The notes under the pieces were generated by a model that saw nothing but the letters and a program-made list of their open reading frames with translations, did no database searches and was not told the DNA's origin. DNA of 64,000 nucleotides. Source: Comamonadaceae bacterium OS-4. GTDB lineage: Bacteria; Pseudomonadota; Gammaproteobacteria; Burkholderiales; Burkholderiaceae_C. The stretch's first letter is position 1. The number at the start of each line of letters is the position of its first letter. The DNA is taken from positions 3,060,501-3,124,500 of the forward strand of contig AP026970.1 in the NCBI GenBank assembly GCA_027924025.1, in the 5' to 3' direction. The translations under genes were made by a program, and so were the position numbers. Of the stretch, positions 33,669 through 43,123 are shown one piece after another.

Positions 33669-34871
33669 GTGCCATTTACCCGCGACATCATGAAAACCAC
33701 CGGCGATCAACAGCTAGTCAAACGTATCAACCGCAGCGTGCTGCTGCGGTTGTTGCGCGCACAGCCGGGTTACTCCAGAGCCCAATTGGCCACCGGCAGC
33801 GGGCTCACCAAATCCACCGTGAGCCTGCTGGTGCGCGAGCTCATTGACGAAGGCTGGGTCACAGAAACCGACATCACCGCCGCCCAAGGCCTGGGCCGCC
33901 CCTCCACACCCCTGCATATCGATGGCCGCTCGCGCGGACTGATCGGGGTGGAAGTCGCGGTCGAAGCCTTGCGGGTCGTGGGTGTCTCGCTCACCGGGCA
34001 GGTGCTGTGCGCCGCCGAAGAAGCGCTCATCGGCACCAAACCCGAAGACGTGTGCCGCCAAACGGCCCGGCTGTTGGCCCGCACCTATGCCCAACTCCAG
34101 CAGCGCAGCATCGCCCTGACCGGCGTGGGCGTGGGCCTACCCGGCGCGTTTGACGAGGCCACCGGCATGCTGCGCTTTGCCCCCAACCTCGGTTGGCGCA
34201 ATGTGGACTTTTTGCCCATGATCACCCAGGCACTCGCCCAGGCCAAAGTGCCCGAAGTGCCGGTGCATGTACAAAACGAGGCCGACACGGCCGCGCTCAG
34301 CGAATACGAGTTTGCCGATGGCGACGCCCACGACTCCCTGATTTTTGTGACCTGCGGCGCCGGTGTGGGCGCGGGCATTGTGATCAATGACCGCTTGTTC
34401 ACCGGTAAACAGGGCATGGCCGGCGAAATCGGCCACAGCACTCTGCAGATCGACGGGCCGCTGTGCTCGTGTGGCCGCAAGGGCTGTGCCGAGACCTTTT
34501 TTGGCGCCCGCACCCTGGCCAAGCTGCCCGACCCGGCCCAGGGCGGCCGGTATTTGGGCGTGGTGTTGCAAAACCTGTGGACCACCTTTAACCCCAGTAC
34601 CTTGGTGGTGGGCGGCCCCTCGTGCGACACCTACCCCGGCATCGTCAAGGTCGCGCAAACCACCTTGCAAGCGTATGCAGACGCCGCAGGCATGTCGCCC
34701 CCGCAAGTCCGCGCAGCCCGCTATGGCCTGCTGGCCTCTGCCGTGGGTGCAGCGGCCTTGGTACTGCACCACGAATTGCGCCCGATGCACACCCGATTGC
34801 AGGCGCCGCTTGTCCAGGCGCTGGAAACCCCGGATGAATCTCTTTCCATGACAGCGAGCACTACGGTTTAA
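33669..34871 (+). CDS. xylR: ROK-family transcriptional repressor of xylose genes
   Basis: 400 residues (GTG 33669; ATG 33690 alternative). N-terminal winged helix VLLRLLRAQPGYSRAQLATGSGLTKSTVSLLVRELIDEGW, then a sugar-kinase-like ROK domain with the zinc motif CSCGRKGCAETFFG near residue 265. The kinase catalytic region is present in part but repressors of this family bind sugar instead. Encoded inside the operon, five bases after xylG, so it probably autoregulates through the palindrome before xylF. Confidence 0.9.
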   Translation: MPFTRDIMKTTGDQQLVKRINRSVLLRLLRAQPGYSRAQLATGSGLTKSTVSLLVRELIDEGWVTETDITAAQGLGRPSTPLHIDGRSRGLIGVEVAVEALRVVGVSLTGQVLCAAEEALIGTKPEDVCRQTARLLARTYAQLQQRSIALTGVGVGLPGAFDEATGMLRFAPNLGWRNVDFLPMITQALAQAKVPEVPVHVQNEADTAALSEYEFADGDAHDSLIFVTCGAGVGAGIVINDRLFTGKQGMAGEIGHSTLQIDGPLCSCGRKGCAETFFGARTLAKLPDPAQGGRYLGVVLQNLWTTFNPSTLVVGGPSCDTYPGIVKVAQTTLQAYADAAGMSPPQVRAARYGLLASAVGAAALVLHHELRPMHTRLQAPLVQALETPDESLSMTASTTV

Positions 34872-34873
34872 CT

Positions 34874-36322
34874 ATGTTTTTAGGTATTGATATCGGCACC
34901 TCGGAAGTCAAAGCACTTCTGCTCTCGGACGACCACCGCATCATCGGCTCGGCCGGCACCGCACTGACGGTGCAGCGCCCCCACCCCGGCCACAGCGAGC
35001 AAGCCCCCGCCGACTGGTGGGTCGCCACCCAAAGCGCCTTGGGCAAGCTGCGTGCCGCGCACCCCACCGAATACGCAGCAGCCCGGGCCATTGGCCTCTC
35101 CGGCCAGATGCACGGCGCGGTGCTGCTGGACGCGCAAGACCGCGTGCTGCGCCCCGCCATTTTGTGGAACGACACCCGCTGCGCCCTAGAGTGCACCGAG
35201 ATGATGGCTGAGTTGCCCGGCCTCACCGACCTGGCCGGCAGCCTGGCTATGCCCGGCTTCACCGCACCCAAGCTGCGCTGGGTGGCCAAGCACGAGCCCG
35301 CCGTCTTTGCGCAAGTGGCCAAGGTGCTGCTGCCCAAAGACTATGTGCGCCTGATGCTGACTGGCGAATACGCCTGCGACATGTCGGATGCCAGCGGCAC
35401 GCTTTGGCTGGACGTGCAGCAGCGCGACTGGTCGGACGCCCTGTTGGCTCTGACCGGCCTGAACCGCAACCACATGCCCCGCTTGGTAGAAGGCAGTGCG
35501 CCCGGCGGCGCCCTCAAGCCCGATGTGGCCAGTGCGCTGGGCCTGACAGCCGGCATCGTGGTAGCCGGTGGCGCGGGCGATAACGCCGCCAGCGCCGTGG
35601 GCATGGGCGCGGTGGACAGCGGCCAAGGCTTTTTGTCTCTGGGCACCAGCGGCGTGTTGTTTGTAGTGACCCCTAGCTACCAGCCCAACGCGGCCAGCGC
35701 TACCCACGCGTTTTGCCATGCGGTGCCCGGCCGCTGGCATCAGATGAGTGTGATGCTGTCTGCCGCCAGCAGCCTGCAGTGGGTGACCGACCTGCTGGGC
35801 GCGCCTAACGCCGGTGTGGTGGCCGACAAGGCTGGCGCCCTGAGCGCAGCGCAGCGCGCGGGATCGCCCCTGTTTTTGCCCTACCTGGGTGGCGAGCGCA
35901 CCCCGCACAACGACGCCAATGTGCGCGGCAGCTTCCACGGCCTGAGCTTTGACACCGACGCCGCCAGCCTAGGCTACGCCGTGATTGAAGGCGTGACCTT
36001 CGGCCTCAAAGACGGCCTGGCCGCGCTCAACGCCGCGGGCAGCAGCGTGCAACGCCTGTCGCTGGTGGGCGGTGGTGCCCGCAGCACCTTTTGGGCGCAG
36101 CAACTGGCCAGCGCGCTGAATGTCGACATCGTGACCCACGGCAGCTCCGCAGTGGGCGGTGCCCTGGGCGCAGCCCGCCTGGGCTGGCTGGCCACCGGTG
36201 CTGACATGGCAGCTGTGTGCCTGCCCCCCGAGGTAGACGCCACCTACCACCCCGACCCCGCCGAGCAACCCCTGCTGCTGGAGCGCTACGCGACCTTCCG
36301 CAGCCTGTACCGCACCACCTAA
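34874..36322 (+). CDS. xylB: xylulokinase
   Basis: 482 residues, FGGY carbohydrate kinase: MFLGIDIGTSEVKALLLSDD opening, SGQMHGAVLLD, the nucleotide loop LSLGTSGVLFVVT, and GGGARSTFWAQQLASALNVDI near the C-terminus. Phosphorylates D-xylulose made by XylA, feeding the pentose phosphate pathway. Two bases separate it from the repressor stop. Confidence 0.95.
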   Translation: MFLGIDIGTSEVKALLLSDDHRIIGSAGTALTVQRPHPGHSEQAPADWWVATQSALGKLRAAHPTEYAAARAIGLSGQMHGAVLLDAQDRVLRPAILWNDTRCALECTEMMAELPGLTDLAGSLAMPGFTAPKLRWVAKHEPAVFAQVAKVLLPKDYVRLMLTGEYACDMSDASGTLWLDVQQRDWSDALLALTGLNRNHMPRLVEGSAPGGALKPDVASALGLTAGIVVAGGAGDNAASAVGMGAVDSGQGFLSLGTSGVLFVVTPSYQPNAASATHAFCHAVPGRWHQMSVMLSAASSLQWVTDLLGAPNAGVVADKAGALSAAQRAGSPLFLPYLGGERTPHNDANVRGSFHGLSFDTDAASLGYAVIEGVTFGLKDGLAALNAAGSSVQRLSLVGGGARSTFWAQQLASALNVDIVTHGSSAVGGALGAARLGWLATGADMAAVCLPPEVDATYHPDPAEQPLLLERYATFRSLYRTT

Positions 36323-36395
36323 AAACCAGTGCCTAACCACGTGTTGGGCCGCTTATTTAATTCGACCACACAACTAAACCACCCAGGAGACCACC

Positions 36396-37712
36396 ATGAG
36401 TAACTACTTCTCTACCGTCGCAGCGCCCATTGCCTATGAAGGCCCGCAATCCACCAACCCGCTGGCCTTCAAGTGGTACGACAAAGACCGCATCGTCTTG
36501 GGCAAGCGCATGGAAGAGCACCTGCGCTTTGCCAGCTGCTATTGGCACACCTTCTGCTGGAACGGGCTGGACCCATTTGGTGGCGACACCTTCCAGCGCC
36601 CCTGGCACGCCATGACCGACCCCATGGCCGCCGCCAAGGCCAAGGCCGAAGTGGCGTTTGAATTCTTCAGCAAGCTGGGCGCGCCCTACTACTGCTTCCA
36701 CGACCGTGATGTGGCCCCCGAAGGCGCCACCCCGCGTGACAGCGTGAACAACCTGCGCGAGATGGTGGACATCCTGGGTGCCAAGCAGCAAGCCACCGGC
36801 ATGAAGCTGCTGTGGGGTACGGCCAATCTGTTCAGCCACCGCCGTTTCATGTCGGGTGCGGCCACCAACCCCAACCCCGAAATCTTTGCCATGGGCGCCC
36901 TGCAGGTGAAAGAAGCCATGGACGCCACCCTGAAACTGGGCGGCGAAAACTACGTGCTGTGGGGCGGCCGCGAAGGCTACGAAACCCTGCTCAACACCCG
37001 CATGGGCCACGAGCTGGACCAGATGGGCCGCTTCCTGAACATGGTGGTGGAGTACAAGCACAAGATCGGCTTCAAGGGCACCATCCTGCTCGAACCCAAG
37101 CCCCGCGAACCCTCCAAGCACCAGTACGACTTTGACACCGCCACCGTCTACGGCTTCCTGTGCCGCTACGGCCTGGAGAAGGAAATCAAGGTCAACATCG
37201 AAGCCAACCACGCCACCCTGTCGGGCCACAGCTTTGAGCATGAAATTGCCACGGCCATTGACCTGGGCATCTTCGGCTCCATCGACATGAACCGCGGCGA
37301 CATGCAGTGCGGCTGGGACACCGACCAGTTCCCCAACAACATCCCTGAGACCGCGCTGGCGATGTACCTGATCTTGAAGGGCGGTGGCTTCACCACCGGC
37401 GGCCTGAACTTTGACGCTAAAGTGCGCCGCCAGAGCATCGACCCCGAAGACATCTTCCACGGCCACATCGGCGGCATGGACGTATCGGCCCGCGCCCTGC
37501 TGATTGCCGAAAAGATGATCACCGACGGCAAGTTCGCCCAAGTGACCGAAGACCGCTACGCCGGCTGGAAGGGCAGCTTCGGTCAGGACGTGCTGACCGG
37601 CAAGCTGGGCCTGGACGCCGTGGCCCAACGCGTGCTGGACCAGAACGTGGACGTGCAACCAGTCTCCGGCCGCCAGGAGCGGATTGAGAACCTGCTGAAC
37701 AGCTACATCTGA
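36396..37712 (+). CDS. xylA: xylose isomerase
   Basis: 438 residues (class II length). Catalytic and metal motifs: [12 protein letters not shown] (His), [18 protein letters not shown] (Glu, Lys, His), [17 protein letters not shown] and [20 protein letters not shown] (metal-binding acids and His). Preceded by an AGGAG, 73 bases after xylB. Completes a transport-plus-isomerase xylose pathway. Confidence 0.97.
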   Translation: MSNYFSTVAAPIAYEGPQSTNPLAFKWYDKDRIVLGKRMEEHLRFASCYWHTFCWNGLDPFGGDTFQRPWHAMTDPMAAAKAKAEVAFEFFSKLGAPYYCFHDRDVAPEGATPRDSVNNLREMVDILGAKQQATGMKLLWGTANLFSHRRFMSGAATNPNPEIFAMGALQVKEAMDATLKLGGENYVLWGGREGYETLLNTRMGHELDQMGRFLNMVVEYKHKIGFKGTILLEPKPREPSKHQYDFDTATVYGFLCRYGLEKEIKVNIEANHATLSGHSFEHEIATAIDLGIFGSIDMNRGDMQCGWDTDQFPNNIPETALAMYLILKGGGFTTGGLNFDAKVRRQSIDPEDIFHGHIGGMDVSARALLIAEKMITDGKFAQVTEDRYAGWKGSFGQDVLTGKLGLDAVAQRVLDQNVDVQPVSGRQERIENLLNSYI

Positions 37713-37740
37713 TTTGAGCCGCTAGACAGCGGAAAGAGAA

Positions 37741-37773
37741 AGGCCCCGCAGGTGAATGCCTGCGGGGCCTTTA
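37741..37773 (+). terminator. terminator of the xylose operon
   Basis: GGCCCCGCAGG and CCTGCGGGGCC form an 11-base-pair stem with a six-base loop followed by TTTA. The A-run before it makes it usable in both directions. Confidence 0.88.
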
Positions 37774-37931
37774 CTTATTTAGCCGCTAAGGCAGAGTCAA
37801 GAAAAAACCTCGGACCAAAGCAGTCGACAACCTCTAGTACTAAAAAACTGCAACGGGATTTAGGTTGGAATCCATACCGGTACTCATTCCGATCAAATTG
37901 AGCTAGGGACTATGCTTACTCGAATTCTTGT
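37774..37931. other. AT-richer intergenic segment, no gene seen
   Basis: Between the xyl terminator and the stop of the low-G+C gene. It has short A-runs and no ORF, tRNA or clear repeat. It may contain the left edge of the foreign segment; no direct repeat with the right flank was found by eye. Confidence 0.5.
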
Positions 37932-40154
37932 TCACTCCACTGGGTCCTCCGGAATCCCTAGCTCTGTGAGCCGCCCGAGATATATCTTTTTGCGACATAG
38001 TTCCAATGGTGTACTCACCCAACGGTCTACCAACAAACTAAAACCTGAAATCGCAAATAGCGCCTGAGAAAAAACAAAGGCGAGGTTTCCAGTTGCTTGA
38101 TGTTCTGCTGGAAATGATGGAATGATGAATTTGTCGACATAACCTAAACCGAGGGCAATAGAGAACATCAGGAACACGCCCAAGCCACGAATCTGCTTTA
38201 TGCGGCGATCAGAGAATTCTCTCGCTACATTTCGGCTTCGCGCCCATTGCTCCGTGAGCAATCTCTGTGCATCTGACGCCTTAGCAGTCGCCTCTGTAGC
38301 AATTACCGTCAACTCTTTTAACTGTTCGCTCTGTTGCGCTAGTTTTGCCTCATTTTCATCATGCTTAGAGCGCAATTTCGAAGCCGTTTGTGCGAGATTG
38401 AGGTTTTCCATCTTCCTAGCATCTACATCATGTTGTGTTTCTTGTAGAGATGCCCTAAGACGCTCCGCCTCTTCCTCGACCGCTCGAGCGGACTCCTGAA
38501 TTGCAGCGATTTGTCCAGAGTAGTGTTGGTCCTTCTCGATAGCGACCTTCTCAGCTGCCCGGCGTTGCACTTCTTCGAATATGTCTTCGGCATTGTTTGC
38601 TGTCACTGCATTGATATCTCCCAACGTTGCCTCAACCAAATACTGAGAAGCGCGCTCGTTTGTCATCAACGCTTCGAAATGTTTTGCTTTCTCAGGATCA
38701 ATATCGGCGAGAAATCTCTTGGTCCGTTCGGCGATCTCTGGCTTCACCCTTAGTGCAGTTGCACAGTTCGCAAGAAGTCTAGCCATAGTGGGGCTTTGAT
38801 CAGACCGCCCCCCGCACATCAGCCAACAGAGGCCTGCCAAATACCGACTTGTAACAATGGGAGTGAACTCACCTTCCAGAACGTACTTCTTTCGGGTTAA
38901 AAACGCGGCAGCCCGGCGTTGAAGCGCCGAATTTGAGGTTGCAAAGATGTAACGACAGCTGGCAACGCCGCCAATGGGTATGTGCGCACCGCCCAACCGG
39001 CGCATCGTCTCGGCCACTGATTTGGCATCGCGCTCTCTCGTGAGAACACGGTCAACCGCACTCAATCTAATGGCCCCCAAAAGCTCTTCCTCATCAACTT
39101 GCGTGAAGTTTTTATAGAAGTGCGTAGAGGTCTCAGGAATGATTTCCAAATGATTGATGGTTGACCATGCTCGACCGATTGAACCGATCATGGAGTCGAA
39201 ATACGCTCGGAACATTGAATTTGAAAGTCGGTGGACGGATGGCCCATAGGCTTCACCTGCATTCCTCGCGTTCTGGATTGCACGTAGTACTCCTTCAGCC
39301 TCTTCAATTGAATGTTGATGGGCGGCAATCTTCGCGCCTGTCTCCCTTATCTGTTCGAATAAGTTTTTCGTATCGGTTGTGTCTTGGCTTGATGACAAAT
39401 CGAGAAAAGAAAGTACCAGAGGTGTATCAACTACGACTATTGTGTTGTTTAGTCTCGTTACGGCTGTCGGTGCTTGGAGGTCGAAGACCAGTTCTGCTGC
39501 CAATGCACCATCTGCCACTTTCGCCAACAGACTCAACCTCGCCGGTTGATGTTCTTGAAGCAGAGCTATGTAGGAAGCGACAAGTGAATCTAAGGCTGCT
39601 TGGTTCTCTAGCTCAGCGCTTAGCGCCAACTGCTCTCTCGCTGCAGGTCCAACAATAGTTGGCTTAGTTTCTGCAACTACTTGCGGCTTTGCCCTTATTG
39701 CCGAGAAGTCAAGAGTAGCTAAATGATGAAGAAATCCTTTAATTAGTTCATCGTCCTGGATGTTCTTGCCTACTGCGGCCAACCGTTGATGTGCATGTTG
39801 AAGAAACTCATCAAGGACCTCTTGAAAGTCTCTTTCAGCATCTGGCTCTATCTGTGAAGCTTCGTACGTATCCGCATAAACAACTTTATGTAGGCCTGAG
39901 GGCAACCTCTCGATCAAAAGGACGTTTGCTGCAGCAAGGCGCTCGGTCATACCTTCGAGAGCTGCAGCTGGAATAGAAACACCATAGGCTCCAGCCAATC
40001 GCTCAGAAAGAACTCTGGAATCAAAAAGTTGCCCCGCCAAGTCAGAAACAAGCGGCCTTATGAGAACAGAAACTCCGCTGAGCAGATCAGTTCTAATGAG
40101 CTCACTGCACTGTCGGAGAAGAGCAAACGCGATTACTGGCCGACTCAATTGCAT
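37932..40154 (-). CDS. PIN-like nuclease domain protein with coiled coil and C-terminal membrane anchor
   Basis: 740 residues from ATG 40154, backed by a GGGGG ribosome binding box. The N-terminal ~230 residues are helical and unassigned. Residues ~235-440 look PIN-like: VVVDTPLVLSFLDL (Asp243), then HQHSIEEAEGVL (Glu284-287), Asp368 in SAVDRVL, and RYIFATSNSALQRRAAAFL plus PIVTSRYLAGLCWL, the tail pattern I associate with PIN-type proteins. Residues ~515-650 form a strongly charged coiled coil; two hydrophobic helices follow (~655-678 and ~688-710), placing the N-terminal domains in the cytoplasm. Base composition is visibly lower in G+C than neighbours and codon use differs. Function unknown; a membrane-tethered nuclease is inference. 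Confidence 0.5.
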   Translation of the reverse strand: MQLSRPVIAFALLRQCSELIRTDLLSGVSVLIRPLVSDLAGQLFDSRVLSERLAGAYGVSIPAAALEGMTERLAAANVLLIERLPSGLHKVVYADTYEASQIEPDAERDFQEVLDEFLQHAHQRLAAVGKNIQDDELIKGFLHHLATLDFSAIRAKPQVVAETKPTIVGPAAREQLALSAELENQAALDSLVASYIALLQEHQPARLSLLAKVADGALAAELVFDLQAPTAVTRLNNTIVVVDTPLVLSFLDLSSSQDTTDTKNLFEQIRETGAKIAAHQHSIEEAEGVLRAIQNARNAGEAYGPSVHRLSNSMFRAYFDSMIGSIGRAWSTINHLEIIPETSTHFYKNFTQVDEEELLGAIRLSAVDRVLTRERDAKSVAETMRRLGGAHIPIGGVASCRYIFATSNSALQRRAAAFLTRKKYVLEGEFTPIVTSRYLAGLCWLMCGGRSDQSPTMARLLANCATALRVKPEIAERTKRFLADIDPEKAKHFEALMTNERASQYLVEATLGDINAVTANNAEDIFEEVQRRAAEKVAIEKDQHYSGQIAAIQESARAVEEEAERLRASLQETQHDVDARKMENLNLAQTASKLRSKHDENEAKLAQQSEQLKELTVIATEATAKASDAQRLLTEQWARSRNVAREFSDRRIKQIRGLGVFLMFSIALGLGYVDKFIIPSFPAEHQATGNLAFVFSQALFAISGFSLLVDRWVSTPLELCRKKIYLGRLTELGIPEDPVE

Positions 40155-40411
40155 AGATACCCCCTTATTTGTACTTTCTGGACAGTCTGTTTCTCTTGAA
40201 AAGTGTAGCTCGGCCATGAGTGCAAATGAGATGCGATTTCAGGTTGCACGAAAACAAGCCAAGTTATACGAAAGACAGAACCGGACAGAGAAAGCTCTGC
40301 TAAGAGGGCGCAACAATTGAGCAACTACGAAGCAAGTCGAATGAATAGAAGGCAATTCATCGAAAGTGGATCGCGACGTACCTCCAACGCCCATAGAACA
40401 TGCGCAAGCAG
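40155..40411. other. intergenic region right of the low-G+C gene
   Basis: Contains the promoter region of the PIN-like gene on the minus strand and, on the plus strand, a 34-codon frame (40216-40320, MSANEMRFQVARKQAK...) with no ribosome binding site, which I do not call as a gene. It ends in a dispersed repeat copy that marks return to host-like sequence. Confidence 0.5.
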
Positions 40412-40430
40412 CTATCTTTTCAATAGCAAC
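40385..40430 (-). repeat. dispersed palindromic repeat copy at 3' end of MFS gene
   Basis: CCAACGCCCATAGAACATGC then GCAAGCAGCTATC matches the 16376 copy. It overlaps the last codons and stop of the MFS gene, supplying its C-terminal residues. Confidence 0.7.
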
Positions 40431-41581
40431 CCCACCATCACCACGCCTACCGCTGCCGCAAACCACATCAGCGCCACGCTGCTGGTCGCGGTCATGGCGC
40501 CACCCGCCACCACTGGGCCGACGACCGCGCTGAGCGAATAGGCCATGGAGAGGCTGCTGACGTTCCAGGCCATGTCGGGCGTGGGTGTCTTGGTGGCGGC
40601 GATGAGGGCCAGGGTGAGGAAGGCGGTGATCAGCCCGCCCAGCACAAACAGGGTGGCAAACGCCACAGTCACGCCGGGCACGCATGCGAGCAGCGCAGCG
40701 GCCAAAGCGGTGCCCAGCGCGGCTAGTGCGCCAGCAGCGCGCAGGCCCCAGTGGTCAGCCATCCAGCCCACGGGGTATTGCAGTAGCAGGCCACCCAGCC
40801 CGAAGGCCGTGAGCAAGTGGGCGATGCCTTCGGCCTCAAACCCGCGGTCGCCCGCAAACACGGCAAACAAACCGGCCAACGCCGACTCCAGCATGCCGCC
40901 GCACAGTGCGATCAATAGCCCCTGCTTAAAGATGCGGTGCGGCCACGCGGCGCGGGCGGACTGGGGCCAGCTGTTGACGTGGTGTGCCTCTTCCACTGGC
41001 GGCGTGCGGGCGAATGCCAGCGGCACCAGTGCTGACACCGTAAAGCCCACGCCCACCCACAAAATGGTGTGGCCCTGCACGCCCACCCAAGCGGCAATGG
41101 CCGGGGCCACCACGGGGGCCGCGGCAATCAGCGTTTCATGAAAACCCACCAGGCGCCCGCGGGCGTGGGCGGGGGCAATGTTGTAGAGCCACGGCTCCAG
41201 CCCCACCCAGCGCAGGCCCATGCCCAAGCCGGCCAGCAGGCCGCAAGCCAGATACGCAGGCCACGGCAAAGACGCCATAGGCACCCATGCAATGCCCAGC
41301 AGCGCCACCACCGAGCCGGCCAACCCCACCACCACCACGGTGCGTGCGCCCCAGTGGCGGCACAACCAGGGCGCCAGGCCCAGCCCGGGCATTTGTCCCA
41401 TCCACAACGAAGCCGCAAAAAAACCCAACTGCGCAGCGCTCAAACCCTGCAGAGCCAGCCACACCGGCACGATGACAAAGATGATGCCGAACTGACCGAT
41501 CTGGGCCAGGGTGGACACCGCGTTAAGCGCGGTGATGGTGCGCCAGTCGTAGGCGCTATGGGTTGGGTGGGTGCGGGACAT
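40412..41581 (-). CDS. MFS transporter
   Basis: 389 residues with 12 hydrophobic segments, start ATG 41581 (MSRTHPTH). MFS landmarks: the A-type loop between spans 2 and 3 (LWMGQMPGLGLAPWLCRHWGAR), GLGMGLRWVGLEPWLYNIAP, and after the central loop PVGWMADHWGLRAAG. Divergent from a ligase-aminotransferase-GntR operon with shared palindromic operators, so it probably moves the substrate or product of that pathway. Specific substrate unknown. Confidence 0.85.
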   Translation of the reverse strand: MSRTHPTHSAYDWRTITALNAVSTLAQIGQFGIIFVIVPVWLALQGLSAAQLGFFAASLWMGQMPGLGLAPWLCRHWGARTVVVVGLAGSVVALLGIAWVPMASLPWPAYLACGLLAGLGMGLRWVGLEPWLYNIAPAHARGRLVGFHETLIAAAPVVAPAIAAWVGVQGHTILWVGVGFTVSALVPLAFARTPPVEEAHHVNSWPQSARAAWPHRIFKQGLLIALCGGMLESALAGLFAVFAGDRGFEAEGIAHLLTAFGLGGLLLQYPVGWMADHWGLRAAGALAALGTALAAALLACVPGVTVAFATLFVLGGLITAFLTLALIAATKTPTPDMAWNVSSLSMAYSLSAVVGPVVAGGAMTATSSVALMWFAAAVGVVMVGLLLKR

Positions 41582-41647
41582 GGAACGAAACACAAGGCGG
41601 GGGTGGGAGTCTAGCCGGTTCAAAAACCGGGCTAACCCTTTAATTTT

Positions 41648-41665
41648 TCGATCACAGATGATCGA
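41648..41665. promoter_or_regulatory. palindromic operator 1 in MFS/ligase divergent promoter
   Basis: TCGATCA-N4-TGATCGA perfect inverted repeat, 67 bases upstream of the MFS start. It shares the GATCACA half with the second palindrome. Confidence 0.55.
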
Positions 41666-41694
41666 TTTAAATCTAAATTTCAGCTCATTCTATT

Positions 41695-41710
41695 ATTTGT
41701 GATCACAAAT
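41695..41710. promoter_or_regulatory. palindromic operator 2 in MFS/ligase divergent promoter
   Basis: ATTTGTGATCACAAAT is a perfect 16-base palindrome, 48 bases upstream of the ligase start. The TGTGATCACA shape fits a GntR/FCD-type operator, and a GntR gene closes this operon; CRP is an alternative reader. Confidence 0.65.
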
Positions 41711-41757
41711 TGACTTTCGCGCACTAGAATTTGGCTATCTCCACTCCCGGCATTGCC

Positions 41758-43098
41758 ATGTCTACTCCCAGCGCCATTGAAGCTTTCTTGACCCAGCACC
41801 GCATCCACGAGGTGGAGTGCGTCATCCCCGACATGACAGGCATTGCCCGCGGCAAGATCCTGCCGCGCGACCTGTTTCTGGCGGCGGGGGAAATGCGCAT
41901 TCCCAAAAGCGTGCTGCTCAACACAGTGAATGGCCAGCAGCCCGACAACGGCCCCTATGTGGGCGACACCGACCCCGACATGGTGTGCCTGCCCGATGTA
42001 AGCACCGCCCGCGTGGTGCCATGGGCGGCCGAGCCGGTGGCGGTGGTGATCCACGACTGCCAGGAGTGGGATGGCAGCCCGGTACAAATCTCGCCGCGCG
42101 GCGTGCTGCGCCGCGTGCTCAAGCTGTTTGACGAACGTGGCTGGACGCCGGTGGTGGCCCCAGAGATGGAGTTCTACCTCGTGGCCCGCCAGCAAAACCC
42201 GCACGAGCCCCTGCAGCCGCCCCTGGGCCGCACCGGTAAGCCCGAGGCGGGGCGGCAGAGTTACTCCATCGACGCGGTCAACGACTTTGACCCCTTCTTC
42301 ATGGAGCTGTCGAGCTTTTGCCAGCAGCACAACTTGGGCGTGGAGACGCTGATCCACGAGGCCGGCCCCGGCCAAATGGAGATTAACTTCAGCCACGGCA
42401 ATGCACTGGAGCTGGCGGACCGGGTGTTTTTGTTCAAGCGCACGGTGCGCGAAACGGCGCTGCGCCACGGCATTTTTGCCACCTTCATGGCCAAGCCCAT
42501 GGAGCAGGAGCCGGGCAGCGCCATGCACATCCACCAGAGCATTCTGGATGCCGACGGCAACAACATCTTCAGCCTGCCCGATGGCTCCGCCAGCCCGCTG
42601 TTCGGTCAGTGCATTGCAGGGCTGCAGGCCTACATTCCGCAGCTCATGCCCATGTTTGCGCCGTATGTGAATTCGTACCGGCGGCTCTCGCCCTTTATGT
42701 CGGCGCCCATCAATGTACGCTGGGGGCATGACAACCGCACCTGCGGCATCCGCATTCCCAAGTCCAGCCCCGCCAACCGCCGGGTAGAAAACCGCGTGCC
42801 CGGCGTGGACGTGAACCCCTACCTCGCCATGGCGGCCACACTGGCCTGCTGCTACTTGGGCATGACCGAGGGCCTGACGCCCAGCGCCCCCACCACCGAC
42901 AGCGCCTGGAACGTGAGCCACGAATTGCCCCGCCACCTGGAAGACGCCATTGCATCCATGCGCAGCTGCGAGCCCATGCGCGAGGTGCTGGGTGCCGGTT
43001 TTGTGGACGCCTTTTGCGCCGTGAAAGAGCTGGAATACGCCACCTACAACCGCGTGATCAGCTCCTGGGAGCGCGAACATTTGTTGCTCTTGGTCTAG
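41758..43098 (+). CDS. glutamine synthetase-like gamma-glutamyl ligase (PuuA-type)
   Basis: 446 residues from ATG 41758. Glutamine synthetase fold: PDMTGIARGKILPRDLF N-terminal beta-grasp, VVAPEMEFYLV (metal Glu), EAGPGQMEINF, FMAKPMEQEPGSAMHIHQS (metal His) and the RRVENRVPGVDVNPYLAMAA catalytic end. It lacks the adenylylation loop Tyr of GlnA and resembles gamma-glutamylpolyamine synthetases, which ligate glutamate to an amine. Sequence alone does not tell which amine. TTG 41731 is a less likely start. Confidence 0.83.
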   Translation: MSTPSAIEAFLTQHRIHEVECVIPDMTGIARGKILPRDLFLAAGEMRIPKSVLLNTVNGQQPDNGPYVGDTDPDMVCLPDVSTARVVPWAAEPVAVVIHDCQEWDGSPVQISPRGVLRRVLKLFDERGWTPVVAPEMEFYLVARQQNPHEPLQPPLGRTGKPEAGRQSYSIDAVNDFDPFFMELSSFCQQHNLGVETLIHEAGPGQMEINFSHGNALELADRVFLFKRTVRETALRHGIFATFMAKPMEQEPGSAMHIHQSILDADGNNIFSLPDGSASPLFGQCIAGLQAYIPQLMPMFAPYVNSYRRLSPFMSAPINVRWGHDNRTCGIRIPKSSPANRRVENRVPGVDVNPYLAMAATLACCYLGMTEGLTPSAPTTDSAWNVSHELPRHLEDAIASMRSCEPMREVLGAGFVDAFCAVKELEYATYNRVISSWEREHLLLLV

Positions 43099-43123
43099 AC
43101 CCCGCACGCACCGGAGAACCGCC

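Noticed and set aside
40216..40320. 34-codon frame divergent from the PIN-like gene, as a possible antitoxin
   Set aside because: No ribosome binding site, and the reading frame continues open far upstream into the antisense of the PIN gene; evidence too thin.
37774..40411. Integrative element with attachment sites around the low-G+C gene
   Set aside because: No integrase, tRNA or matching direct repeats were found at the two edges by eye.
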